A stretch of DNA of 64,000 nt from Galeopsis tetrahit (taxonomy: Eukaryota; Streptophyta; Magnoliopsida; Lamiales; Lamiaceae). Positions 22,604 through 33,323 of the stretch are shown here, piece by piece. The stretch covers positions 62,009,850 through 62,073,849 of the forward strand of contig OY776132.1 of the NCBI GenBank assembly GCA_963675135.1, given 5' to 3'. How positions within the stretch are numbered: position 1 is the first letter of the stretch; each line of letters begins with the position of its first letter. A program made the translations under genes and the position numbers. The notes beneath the pieces are model-generated. The model had not been told where the DNA came from. It ran no database searches and saw only the letters and a program-made list of their open reading frames with translations.

Positions 22604-23438
22604 GTGACGTATGAGTAATGCTGTAAGTTTTTGTTCTATTTTGATTTGTACAAGATGAATACAGACAACATACAATAGTCTAAATTAAATATGTAGTCTT
22701 ATGCTGTTATGCATATGCAACCAAAAATTTTGAAATAAGAATTTTTTTTTTTTTTTTTTTGCATGCCGAAACTAATTTTGAAGTGTGACACATGTAAAAT
22801 ATGCATGCCCAAACAATTTTTGAAGTGACACATGTGAAGTTTTTTTTTTTGAAACATGTAAATTTTTTTTTTTTTGAAACATGAAGTGACACATGTAAAG
22901 TTTATGCATGCTTGAAAATAAAAACAAAAAAAGTAGAGTCATGCATGTGACTTGAATAAAGTTAATGCATTTGAATTTAATTCTTTAGTTGCAGGGAGGT
23001 TATTGTACCCATGAATGTGAGAAAAAAAAATAGTCGCACGTAAAAAATATAAATAAAGTAGAATAAAATAAAGTAAAAGAGAAGATAAAGTAAGTATATA
23101 ATAAAGTACATTTTTAAAAAAAGAAAACACACTTTATATAGATAATTCAAAAAGAAAATAGACACATTTTATGTCTACTGTGGAAATACTATATATTAAT
23201 AACTTATTAATTTAGTTACATACGCGTACCGTTAAAAAAAAAGGTAAAATTTTACTCTCAATCATATTATAATCAAATCAAAATTGTGTGCACCGTGCAA
23301 TTGAGTGTATAAAACAGTGACTCCGTATAATTAAGAGATCTTAATAAGCATGCATAATTAATTAGAAATTAGCTAATAGTACAATATTTGAATATTTAGA
23401 ATAATAACTATAAATATTGACCATAAATATATGGTAAA
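22604..23438. other. AT-rich intergenic DNA
   Basis: Contains a poly(T) run at 22743-22761 and several repeats of ACATGTAAA/GCATGC-type motifs (22760-22970). No gene seen. Confidence 0.5.
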
Positions 23439-23659
23439 GTCTAGTATGCACTCGAGTGCATGCTGTGCACCCTAGTCCATGTGCACTTTTCAGTTTACTG
23501 ACTTACACTTTTTGGTAAATGGTGTTGCAATTTTCAATTATTACTTATACAATTTAATAATTGAAAAGTGCAACACCATTTACCAAAAAGTGTAAGTCAG
23601 TAACTGAAAAGTGCAACATGGACTAGGTAGCACAACATGCACTCGAGTTCATAGCAGAC
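23439..23659. mobile_element. Foldback MITE (hairpin) with CACTCGAGTGCATG arms
   Basis: Two ~95-bp arms are inverted copies of each other. Both begin GTCTNNTATG, then ACTCGAGTGCATG, TAGTCCATG, CACTTTTCAGTT and TTTTTGGTAAATGGTGTTGC, and meet around an AT-rich loop near 23550. Related sequence occurs in the P450 intron (29308-29855) and as an array at 63130-63590. No clear target duplication. Confidence 0.72.
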
Positions 23660-24093
23660 CAACCCTAAATATATAAGCATAGTAACTGAATATTCGAGTA
23701 ATTTCTGGGGAGTAACCGAGTAATTATTGTCATTTTATACCCATTTTATGAGAAGAATTGAAATACTTTAGACATAAGCATAATTTAATTGCATATTTTT
23801 AAACTATCATAAATTCAGTAATATTTTTGGTTAGAAGACTCATACACATTAATTAATAACCAACAATTGATGTTTTTTTTCCGGTGGGTTGCAATTTTTG
23901 TAAAGTCTTCTCTCATATTCTTGCTTCAATTGACGAATTTTATTTAAATTGATGTTGGGGTTGCTGGATATTGGGGATTTCAAGCAATTTCATTTCTATT
24001 TGTCATTTTTTTTACTATATCCTCTACAACCTGAATATTCAGCGTCAATAATTATTGAGTACTAATTTACACATATTAATAATTTAGATAGTA

Positions 24094-24375
24094 CTCCCTC
24101 CGTCCCGTATTAACTTTCATAGGTAGGGGGACACGTAAATTAAGAAAGTGTAATGATGAGTGGAGTTTTGAAGGGTAATTTTGTAAAACTTTATGTATAA
24201 AGTAAAGAATGAGTTGACTTTTGTGTATGTGTGAAGAAAAAGTAATGGCATTTGTGTAAAATTGAGTATATTTGAAGGGTGGAGTTTATAAAGGGGTTTC
24301 CATTTTAAGGGTGTGAAAGTTATTGTGGGACGTCCCGAAAAGGAAAGTGTGAAAGTTATTATGGGACGGAGGGAG
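24094..24375. mobile_element. Stowaway MITE (282 bp)
   Basis: The termini are CTCCCTCCGTCCC and GGGACGGAGGGAG, flanked by TA on each side (24092-24093 and 24376-24377), the Tc1/mariner signature. The interior is shared, in the opposite orientation, with the element at 47012-47289. Confidence 0.9.
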
Positions 24376-24377
24376 TA

Positions 24378-26149
24378 ATATATGAGTGAAATATAAAAAA
24401 AAAATCATTCCCATCTCAAGTTGATCAATTTTGTCAAATTATACTAGATTAATTCATTAATTTGTTACATTTAGTGTTTCATTTTACTTAATTTTTTTAT
24501 ATTTTATGAGACATTAATATTTTTTTAACATGACATAAATCAATAAATCAACATGTACAATTACGCTGAATTTGGTGTTTCAAGTTCACGGTTTGAAATT
24601 GATGTTGGAATTTCCGTTCTTCCCGTCCTTTTTGTCGAATTTTGCTGACTGTTTTGTTTTTTGCAATTGCAGCGATGATGAGAAACCCTTTTGTAGAAAC
24701 ATAATACGGAGTATAATTCTATATTGTACAAGCAGAGAGTAGTTGAAGATTTTTTTTTAATTAATATGCAGATGTCGAAGATGGAGTGAGAGCAAAATAA
24801 AATTTTCTACAAATCATTATTTTTAAACTCTATACATACATTCAATCTATTTTTTAAACTCTATACATACATTCAATCTATTTTTTATTTACTTTAATTT
24901 ATTCATAAAAATTACAAAACTCTCAAACTCTAAAATCTCTATAAATTAATAATATTGGGACCATGGAATTTTATTAATTTAGAGAAATTTTAATTTATCG
25001 ATAAATTAATATTTTATTAATTAAAAGAGAGACTTTTTAAATTCAACAAATTTAGTACATATGTATTAAAAATAAATAAATTTATATATGTTTCATTGAT
25101 TATATTCATGTATCAACCAATTCTTTGTAACTAATTCATGTATAATATCAATTCATTGTATACAATTAACTATTATATTCATAGACACATGGATCAATTC
25201 ATTGGAATTACTTAAATATACATGTTTATATTAATTCGTTGCACTTAAATTACTATTATAGTCAATTAAATATATTCATGCATGATGAATGCAACATATA
25301 TATATATACTATATAAATCTCAATATGGAAATAAAATAATTCATAACACTCAGTCATATCTTCTCATCTAAAAGACATCGCAAAATCATCCATAAATAAT
25401 TAAATGCGTAAAGCATTATGTGATCGAGACCATCCCACATGCACTCAAAAAGATTTACAAGAGTGTGAGTTGATGAAAAAAATTTATAAGAGAGACCTAC
25501 GTACATTATTTTACTAATATTGTACTGAACGTAATAAATAAATGTGTTTCACTTATGTATTTAAATTTTATGCTCTTTTATATTTAATTGTATTTGAATT
25601 TCATAAACTCATATAGTATACGAAATGAGATCTATATATTATATGAGAGTTTGTACAATTTTTTGTTTTAAAATAATTATTCACCAAGTGAGGAGCACCT
25701 CATGAAAGTTTTAGAATTCCTATCACAAATTCAAATAAATATTGTTGCTCTAATTTTATATTAATATTTTTTTGGTGCTCGAGTTCTTTCGAGAACAAAT
25801 TACCAATTTCAAGACTTATATAACTTTTTTTAATAACACATTCTTTTTAAAAATCAATTATTTGCGTAAAAAAATAAATCATTTACAAAATTGACCGGGC
25901 ACAACTTTTCTACAAATCAACCTTCTTCCCCATGAATGAAATGGTAAACACATGGATGTCATCCTTTTTTTTTTTTTTTTTTTTTTTAATCTCAAATTAA
26001 ATGTTACCTACTTTTTCAGGTTGGTTGAATTCTAAAATTGAACGAGTCATGCACCAATTATGAAGGTCGTTTTCATTTAGTACCATAGAAAGGTCCAAGT
26101 AATTGAACTTCAATATCTTTTTCTATTTTACCTTTTCATTTGTGGTAAT
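24378..26149. other. Long AT-rich intergenic DNA
   Basis: About 1.8 kb with no coding frame, no clear terminal repeats and a long T run at about 25967-25988. A short tandem duplication (CTCTATACATACATTCAATC) occurs at about 24828-24877. Confidence 0.5.
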
Positions 26150-26412
26150 TTTGATTTTGATGGATTTTGTACTAATTCCTCACGATGGGGAACAACGATA
26201 CCAACGTACAATACTAATATTATACCGAAATTTCGTATACTTTAATACTATTTATAATTGTAATATTCACTCATTTTTTACCTACATTTTATTTGTACGT
26301 AGTCAAATCCACTTTACACATCAATGAATAATTTAAAATACTCTTCATTTATCTTACATTATCAAACACTAAATCATTTTTTTTTTAAATATGTCGATCA
26401 AATCGTGTAAGT
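26150..26412. mobile_element. M1-family MITE fragment
   Basis: Shares TCCACTTTACACATCA, TTTAAAATACTC and CTTACATTATCAAACAC with the M1 copies at 9577-9837 and 28380-28591. It runs directly into the Stowaway terminus at 26415. Confidence 0.45.
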
Positions 26413-26414
26413 TA

Positions 26415-27487
26415 CTCCCTCCGTCCGCCTATAAGCTTCTCATTTTACCATTTTGGTATGTCCGCCTATAAGTTTCCCATGTTTTTTTTGGTAAGTACTT
26501 TTTCTTTTTCTTACACTTCACTTTATATTTTACTTTTTCTCTCTATCTCTCTCAGGGTGTGTTTGCAAACAATAGTAATTGATTAAAAGTGATTAAAATT
26601 GATTTTTGAAATAAATTTGAAAGTGGATAGTGTTTTAAAATTAAGCACTTTTAATCAATTTTGTATATGTTGTGATGTTTGCAAAACAAATAGCTTCTTT
26701 ATAATTTTACAAAAATACTCTTATTACATTTGGATAAGTAATGGGTAAACATAAAATATTATTTAAATTGTGAGGGCAAAAATGTAAAATTGATTACTAC
26801 AATGATGAGAAGCAAATAGAAGCTATTAAGTGGGTGTTTGGAAACACTACTATGTGCTTAAAATCACTTCTTTTTTAAATAAAATTACTTTTGAAGTGTT
26901 TGCAAACACAACTAAGTGATTAAAATAATTACTTAAAAGCAGTTTTGGTGAAGCACCCTTTCCCATGCTTCTAACAGCTTCTAAGTGCTTCTCATCATTG
27001 CACTAACTAATTTTACAATTTTGTCCTCACAATTTAAATAATATTTTATCTCTACCCATTATTTATTCAAATGTAATAAGGGTGTTTTTTGTAAAATTGT
27101 AAAAAAAATTATTTATTTTGCATACATCCCAACATATAAAAAATTGATTAGAAGTGCTTAATTTTAAAACACTACTCACTTTCAATTTTACTACAAAAAT
27201 CTATTTTAATCACTTTGAATCAACCACTATTGTTTGGAAACACACCCTAAAAGTAGGTGGAGAGGTGCTTCACCAAAATCACTTTTAACAACTTAATTTA
27301 ATCACTTAGTTGTGTTGTCAAACACTCCAAAAGTGATTATATTTTAAAATAGAAGTGCTTTTAAGCACATATTAGTGTTTGCAAACACCCACTCAATCAC
27401 ATCACTTGTACTATATCTATTATTTAATCACTTTTCTTAATCTATGTGCCAAAAAGTAACGTAACACTTATAGGCGGACGGAGGGAG
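26415..27487. mobile_element. Long Stowaway-type MITE with nested elements, upstream of the P450
   Basis: The ends are inverted repeats CTCCCTCCGTCCGCCTATAAG at 26415 and its complement ending at 27487. TA precedes the left end; CA follows the right end (a mutated TA). The 1073-bp length is far above a usual Stowaway because other inverted-repeat elements are nested inside (26560-27405). It ends 174 bp before the P450 start codon, so it probably forms part of that promoter region. Confidence 0.75.
26560..27405. repeat. Interlocked inverted repeats A-B-A'-B'
   Basis: Segment A (about 26562-26830, starting GGGTGTGTTTGCAAACAATAG) is inverted at about 26965-27250 (ending CTATTGTTTGGAAACACACCC). 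Segment B (about 26831-26960, starting GTGGGTGTTTGGAAACAC) is inverted at about 27255-27397 (ending GTGTTTGCAAACACCCAC). The two hairpins overlap, which a single simple insertion cannot give. They look like two hAT-type MITEs, one inside the other followed by rearrangement; no target duplications are clear. Confidence 0.6.
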
Positions 27488-27661
27488 CATATGGAAAGGA
27501 AGGAGAATCTCGTTCCACCGAACAACCAAATTATTATAACATGACATTTGTTACCAAACGCCAACAAATACTATTTTTCTACATATTTCAGTCACTATGT
27601 TTATCCCTCATAACTTTGAATAGATTCATACATAATGTTTTTCTCCGCTATCCCTGCACAC
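27488..27661 (+). promoter_or_regulatory. Proximal promoter and leader of the CYP93B-like gene
   Basis: The 174 bp between the MITE and the ATG include ACCAAACGCCAACA (about 27552-27565). This contains ACCAAAC, a known R2R3-MYB site type in phenylpropanoid and flavonoid promoters. No textbook TATA box is evident; TTATTATAA at about 27531 is the nearest candidate. An in-frame ATG at 27635 lies nine codons upstream of the preferred start. Confidence 0.4.
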
Positions 27662-30600
27662 ATGGCCCTAGTAGAAATCACACTCTACGCCGCCCTCTTC
27701 CTCCTCTCCGTCGCCATTTTCATCGCCAAATGCCGCAGCTCCTCCTCCCCTCCCGGCCCTTTCGCTCTCCCCATCATCGGCCATTTACACCTTCTCGGGC
27801 CGAGACTCCACCAAACTTTCCACGACATGTCCCAACGCTACGGCCCGATAATGCAGATCCGCCTCGGAGCCATCCCTTGCATCGTCGTTTCGAGCCCCGA
27901 ATACGCTAAAGAGTTCCTCAAGACTCACGAGCTCTTCTTCTCCTCACGCAGACAGTCCACTGCCGTTAAAACCGTCACCTACTATTCCTCCTTCGCTTTC
28001 GCTCCCTACGGACCGTACTGGAGGTACATCAAGAAACTCTGCACGTACGAACTTATGGGCGCCAGAAACCTCAACCATTTCGAGCCCATCCGCACGTGGG
28101 AAGTCACGGCGTTTGCGCAACGTCTGATGGACAAGGGTAAATCGGGAAAGAGTGTAAATGTCACCGAGGAGCTGCTCCAGCTGACCAGCAATATGATTTG
28201 GCGTATGGTGTTGAGCATCAGGTTAATAGGGGCGGATTCAGAATTTTAAAATTTTCGTATTTTATTTGATGTTTCACTTTGCTACATCATGTGACATGTC
28301 TGAGGCCCAGTTTAATTTATTTTTTAACATGACCTGTATCAATAGTAAAATTCCTGCGTGATTACTTCCACACTTTTCTTATTGGAACGTTCCAAAATTA
28401 CTTGCACACTACCTCACAACATCATTTTATTTTCAAATTTGTCACTCATTTTTTCCATACATTTCACTTTACGCATCATCAAATTACCTAAAATACCCCT
28501 CATTTATCTTACATCATCAATCACTAAATTCATTTTTCTTAAACAACTTTCCGGTCAAACTATGACAGTAATTTCGGAACGGAAGGAGTACTAAATGGTG
28601 ACACGAGTAATCTCATATGTATCTGCCACCGTGTCAGGTGTTCGGAGGACGAAGGGGAGGCGGCGAGGACGGTGGTTCGGGATGTAACGCAGATATTCGG
28701 GGAGTTTGATGTAGCAGATATTATATGGTTTTGCAAAAAATTTGATTTTCAGGGGATACAGAAGAGATCGGAGAGTATTCAGAGGAGGTTTGATGCTTTG
28801 TTGGAAAAGGTTATAAGTGACAGGGAGGAACAGAGGCGGAGCCACCGCGGCGGCAACGGCGGGGATTTACTTGATAAGTTTCTGGATATAATGGAGAGTG
28901 GAACCTCGGAGGTCGAATTCACTAGGGACCATCTCAAAGCTTTAATTTTGGTGACAACTCTCTCTAGCTCCCTATCGATTTTTATTTGGCCTAAAAATTC
29001 ACAATCTTTAAATTTATGTTTTTTTTTTAATTTAAAATTTTGATTATTTATTGCAATTCGATGCACTGGACTAATTTTAGGAGTAAGTAAAAATGATATG
29101 GCAGTCAGAGTCTTCAATACCCTGTGAGATTTGAACAAAAATGACGTGACATTGGCGGATGCATCGAATTGTAATAAATAATTAATTTGTGTGTTGAATT
29201 ATAAATTAAAAAAAAATGTTGTAATTGATATCGATCCAATAGTTAGTGAGTTTTTAAGCTATTAACCCTTTCATAATTTTAATTTTGATTTCCAAAAATA
29301 GTTGAAAATGTCCATATTGCACCTTTCAGTTGTATTGACTTGCACTTTTTCATGATTTACACTTTTTGGTAAAATGGTGTTGCACTTTTCAATTATTAAA
29401 CTGTAACTTACACTTTTCATTAAAAATTGTGATATTGACTTGCACTTTTTAATAATATTGTGTTGCACTCAGTTATAGACTCCTACACTTTTCAGTTATA
29501 TTGACTTACACTTTTCATTAATATTGTGATGCTCTTTTCAGTAATACCGACTTGCACATTTCAGAAATATCGTATTTCACTTTTAGTTATACTAACTTAT
29601 ATTTTCAGTAATATGGTGTTGCACTTTTTTGTTATATCGACTTATATTTTTTTAGTAATTTTGTGTTGCACTTTTTATTGAATAAAAATTTAATTTAAAT
29701 GGAGAATGTGTATATTTTTAAGTAAAAATAAAAAAAAAACGGTAAAAAAAATCAATAAATAAAAAGAAACAAAAAAAAAGTAAAAAAAGAAATAAAATGA
29801 AAAAAAAATAAATAAATAAAAAGAGCTACAACATGGACTAAAGTGTATATTAGACTAAACCGTTGAAAATAATTAGTTTATGTGATGAAAAATAGTAATA
29901 GTATATAAACAAATACTCCCTCAATCTCATTATTATTTGAACATTAATTGAATATTTTTTTATTTAAAATTTTTTTTACTCCTTTAAAAAACTCCTTCAA
30001 ACCTCTTATATTTACATCACATGACATTATTTTTTACACACAAAATAAAGATTCTCACTCAAATAAATTTGAATTATCCATTATATCCCCCCAAAAAGTC
30101 TTTTATCACTTTTAATACCAATAAATAACTTTTACATTAAAACTGCAGTAAATGTTCAATTAATAATGAAATGGAGAGAATACTTTTTTTTTGTATAAAT
30201 CAAAATAATATATTTCTTTCATATGAATTAATACTTCTAATTATATATTTGAATTATTGCATCATTTACCATACTTATACCGTTCGTATTCATTTTTCGT
30301 AGTTTCTAAATAAATAGTTTAATTCACGCATCTTTGATTCTTTATATCACAATTTTCACCAATTTAATAGTAATATAAATAACCCTTCGACGATTTATGT
30401 ATTTGATACTGATGAACCTACTGTAGGAATGGTAATAATTTAGCGCTTGAGATAAAAAAGAAAAAAGAAAAAATTAAAAAAAAAATTTGAAGTAACAAAT
30501 AAACAAACCAAGACTTTAATCTCGAAAACTAGATCAACAAATAAAAACTATAAATGTGGTTCTATATATATTTTTAAATAAAATGTGTTTTTTAGGTAAA

Positions 30601-31416
30601 TTTTCTCATTATAATTTTTCTAGTTGAATATTTTAATGATTAAAATATGTTTTTTTAATTACAAGTCTGTTGTTAATTCTTATTTTTTTGACATTAAAAA
30701 CTTTTAGATAAAGAGCCTATTTTCTTGTAGTGAATGTACTGCGTATCAATTGACTAAAATATTTTCATATATAATTTGTCAAGGATTTCTTCACCGCGGG
30801 CACCGACACAGGAGCCATTACGACGGATTGGGCAATCGCAGAACTAATAAATAATCCAAAGGTGCTGAAAAAAGCACAAGATGAGATTGACAAAGTCGTA
30901 GGATTCAAGAGATTGGTTAAAGAATCTGATGCTCCTAACCTGCCCTACCTCCAGGCTATCATAAAAGAAACATTTCGATTCCATCCTCCCATCCCGATGA
31001 TAACGAGAGAAGCAATTTCCGACTGTGAAATCAACGGCTACAAGATTTCAAAAAATAGTATGTTGTTTGTGAATGTTTGGTCCATGGGCAGAAACCCTAA
31101 GTACTGGGAAAATCCAACAACGTTTCGGCCCGAGAGATTTTTGGAGAAAGAAAATGCTTCCACTGATGTCAAAGGACATCATTTTGAACTTTTACCTTTT
31201 GGAACGGGCAGGAGAAGCTGTCCAGGAATGTTGTTGGGAATACAAGAGGTGACCCTTATAATTGGAACTATGATTCAATGTTTTGTTTGGGAATTGCCCA
31301 ATGGGTCGGGTCAGGTCGACATGACGGAGCACCATGGATTGACTGCTCCACGAGCAAACAATCTGGTTTGCGGTGTGGTACCACGGGTTGACCCGAAAAT
31401 TATTTTCGGGCCGTGA
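27662..31416 (+). CDS. CYP93B: CYP93B-like cytochrome P450 (flavone synthase II / flavanone 2-hydroxylase type), with a transposon-derived putative intron
   Basis: Proposed exons are 27662-28221, 28638-28950 and 30784-31416, giving 501 residues (family members are a little over 500). The start MALVEITLYAALFLL is preferred because it matches the CYP93B membrane anchor; an ATG nine codons upstream is also in frame. Motifs in order: anchor (residues 3-22), PPGP hinge (30-33), I-helix AGTDT (296-300), ExxR as ETFR (353-356), PERF (407-410), and heme loop FGTGRRSCPG with Cys 437. The ending DMTEHHGLTAPRANNLVC is typical of CYP93B. These ER-bound enzymes turn flavanones into flavones or 2-hydroxyflavanones. 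The 1833-bp intron (GT at 28951, AG at 30782-30783) sits after KALIL in phase 0, where CYP93 genes have theirs. A hAT-like insertion interrupts the first exon; only splicing of 28222-28637 restores the frame. Without that splice the gene is a pseudogene. Confidence 0.8.
28226..28633. mobile_element. hAT-like MITE inserted in the P450 first exon (candidate new intron)
   Basis: The insertion starts ATAGGGGCGGATTCAG and ends TATCTGCCACCGTG; inverted, the ends are similar (GGGGCGGAT versus CGGTGGCAGAT), as in hAT elements with CAGGGGCGGA termini. It is flanked by TCAGGTTA (28218-28225) and TCAGGTGT (28634-28641), a probable 8-bp duplication with two changes. The duplicated TCAGGT provides CAG|GT at both edges, so splicing from 28222 to 28637 would restore AGC-ATC-AGG-TGT. 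The insert is AT-rich, which favours plant splicing. It holds an M1-type MITE at about 28380-28591. Confidence 0.7.
28951..30783 (+). other. Intron of the CYP93B-like gene, filled with MITEs
   Basis: The borders are TTTTG|GTGACA and TTTGTCAAG|GATTTC. It contains a relative of the foldback MITE (about 29308-29855, ending in the inverse of GTCTAATATACACT) with repeated GACTTGCACTTTTCAGT-like units. It also contains a Stowaway element at 29916-30180. The rest is AT-rich. Confidence 0.8.
29916..30180. mobile_element. Stowaway-like MITE in the P450 intron
   Basis: The ends are inverted repeats: CTCCCTCAATCTCATTATTA and its near-complement ending TAATGAAATGGAGAGAA. TA dinucleotides flank both sides (29914-29915, 30181-30182). 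Confidence 0.72.
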
Positions 31417-31928
31417 TGTCTTCCACATATATGTATTATTATATGTTTTTGTGGTAGAAGTTGAGTTATTATCTGAATAATGGCGATGTGATTAAAATAA
31501 TAATGTATGATTAATCTTGAATTAAAATAAATGTGATTGAAATGATGTATGTTTAAGATGCATAGGTATGATTATATGTTTTTTGTGGTTATAGTTGAGG
31601 TATTATCTAAATAGTGGATGTGATTAAAATAATGATGTATGTCTTTTTTTCTTGTATTTTTGCTCGATTTTTGTTCTTTTTCTCTTTTTTTTTTTTTTTT
31701 CAGAATGAGTTGAAATTGAGGTATTTATATAAGAATATTGGGGGGGGGGGGGGACCGTCGATTTGGCCGATTTTACTGTCGAACCGTCAGTTTCGATTTT
31801 GAATTTCCAGAAGTGAAATCAAACCTTAAAGTTATAGTTCAGTTTTCGAACCAGAAATCGACGAAACCGGCCGATGGTTAGTTTCGATTTTGCACATCAT
31901 GTCTACACATGGATACCACATATTAAAT
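31417..31928 (+). other. 3' flank of the P450 with candidate poly(A) signal
   Basis: AATAAA at 31526-31531 lies 110 bp after the stop codon and is the best poly(A) signal; similar motifs follow. A run of 14 G residues is at 31740-31753. The segment 31760-31928 (GTTTCGATTTTGCACATC and neighbours) is tandemly duplicated with the first part of the next hAT element. Confidence 0.5.
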
Positions 31929-32395
31929 TAGAGCTGTCAAATGGGCCGATGGGGCGGGGCGGGCCAAAACCCTAAAAGCCCGCTAATTGGCGGGGCGGGT
32001 GGCCCATTTGTTAGGCGAGCTGCCAAAACCTCAACCCAACCCACAAAGGGGCGTGCCGAGGGTTTCGGCGGGCCAATCCGATTTTTTTTTTTAGAAAATG
32101 TTTATTAAATTTATCATCTTCGTTTCTAAAATTCGAAACCGGTCGATGGTCAATTTCGATTTTGCACATCATGTCTACACATGGATACCACATATTAAAT
32201 TAGAGTTGTCAAAAGTCGATGGGGGGGGGGGGGGCGGGACGACCCATTTGCGAGGCGGGCTGCCAAAACCTTAACCCAACCCACAAAGGGGCGTGTCGTG
32301 GGTTTCGGCGGGTCAATCCGATTTTTTTTAGAAAATATTTCTTAAATTTATCATCTTCATTTCTAAAATTCAAAGTCTATTAATATTTATCTCTT
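31852..32395. repeat. 272-bp tandem duplication across a hAT end
   Basis: TTTCGATTTTGCACATCATG and the sequence through TATTAAATTAGAG, the element start and AACCCACAAAGGGGCGTG occur twice, offset by 272 bp (hAT ends at 31929 and 32201). The copies differ by a few substitutions and by a G14 run (32221-32234) in the second. Confidence 0.8.
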
Positions 32396-33179
32396 ACTGC
32401 ATGCTCATTATTAAATATATTATCCTAATCTAAAATTTAACAATGAAACTATAACTCGAAGGTCAACGTTTAACGTCAGAACTAAAACAAGCGGTGTGAG
32501 CAACACGAATTTGTAATTGAAAGAATTCTGTCTCATCTAAAAGTCTGAACTTGTAGAGAGGTTGAAAATTAATTCTTGTATATTAATTACTTATACTCCC
32601 CCTCACTCGTGGGCCGAATTATCACCTCTTATCCTTTGGGGAGGAGGCCCATCGAGTGGACAATTTAAATGGGTGGAGTTGATTCCAGCAGGAATCGAAC
32701 CCAGGCAAACGCCCATCGAGTGGACAATTTAAATGGGTGGAGTTGCTTCCAGCAGGAATCGAACCCAGGTCGTTTGCCTGGAGGCTCTGATACCATGAAA
32801 GAATTTTGTCTCATCTAAAAGTCCGAACTTGTAGAGTGGTTGAGAATTAATTCCTTATAGTAATGTGAGACAAAGACTAGTTGTGTTTGACTATTTTTTG
32901 CTTCTAAATTTTGAATGTTAATTGCATGCAGCGGAGTTGTTGAATAATTCTCAAAGATGTGAGTATAATTTTGTTATTTTTCTATAATATTAAACTAATT
33001 ATAATAATAGGATAATAATATTATTAATAATTTTTTATTTAAAAAATAAAAAGGCGGCCCAAACGGGGCGGTCCCTGTAGGTCCGACTCTTAGCGGGTTG
33101 AGAAAAGCTAAGTCCAATCCGTGTTTTTTTATGACGGGGCGGGCTGGTCCAACGGGCTAAGCCCATTTTGACGGCTCTA
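31929..33179. mobile_element. hAT-type non-autonomous element (1251 bp) with TSD TATTAAAT
   Basis: It starts TAGAGCTGTCAAATGGGCC and ends GCCCATTTTGACGGCTCTA. A perfect 8-bp duplication TATTAAAT flanks it (31921-31928 and 33180-33187), as in hAT transposons. GC-rich GGGCGGGCC stretches near both ends are shared with 40355-41206 and 48291-50453. It contains a TRIM (32518-32859) and part of the 272-bp tandem duplication. Confidence 0.9.
32518..32859 (-). mobile_element. TRIM: 342-bp LTR-retrotransposon miniature inside the hAT element
   Basis: Minus strand: an LTR (about 32859-32799) starting TATAAGGAATTAATTCTC and ending AAATTCTTTCA; a PBS TGGTATCAGAGCC (about 32798-32786); a polypurine tract GTGAGGGGGAGTA; and a second LTR to 32518. 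A 5-bp duplication GTAAT flanks it (32513-32517, 32860-32864). The internal part includes a 62-bp direct repeat (about 32649 and 32711) with GGAATCGAACCCAGG, which resembles a tRNA T-loop region but is not a tRNA gene. There is no coding capacity. Confidence 0.83.
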
Positions 33180-33323
33180 TATTAAATACAAATCAATAAA
33201 AAAAATGGCATATCAATACAATAAGATATCACACATATATACACTTCATTAGAATGTGACTGGCATATCAATACAATAAGTTCTACTACATGAGTTAATT
33301 GCAAAAAAATATTAAAAATATTA

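Noticed and set aside
32700..32798. tRNA gene (GGAATCGAACCCAGG and TCTGATACCA)
   Set aside because: There is no cloverleaf. TCTGATACCA is a retrotransposon PBS complement and lies between TRIM LTRs with a GTAAT duplication.
33207..33281. 20-bp direct repeat TGGCATATCAATACAATAAG as a TSD of a tiny insertion
   Set aside because: Only about 35 bp lie between the copies, with no terminal structure; simple tandem duplication is more likely.
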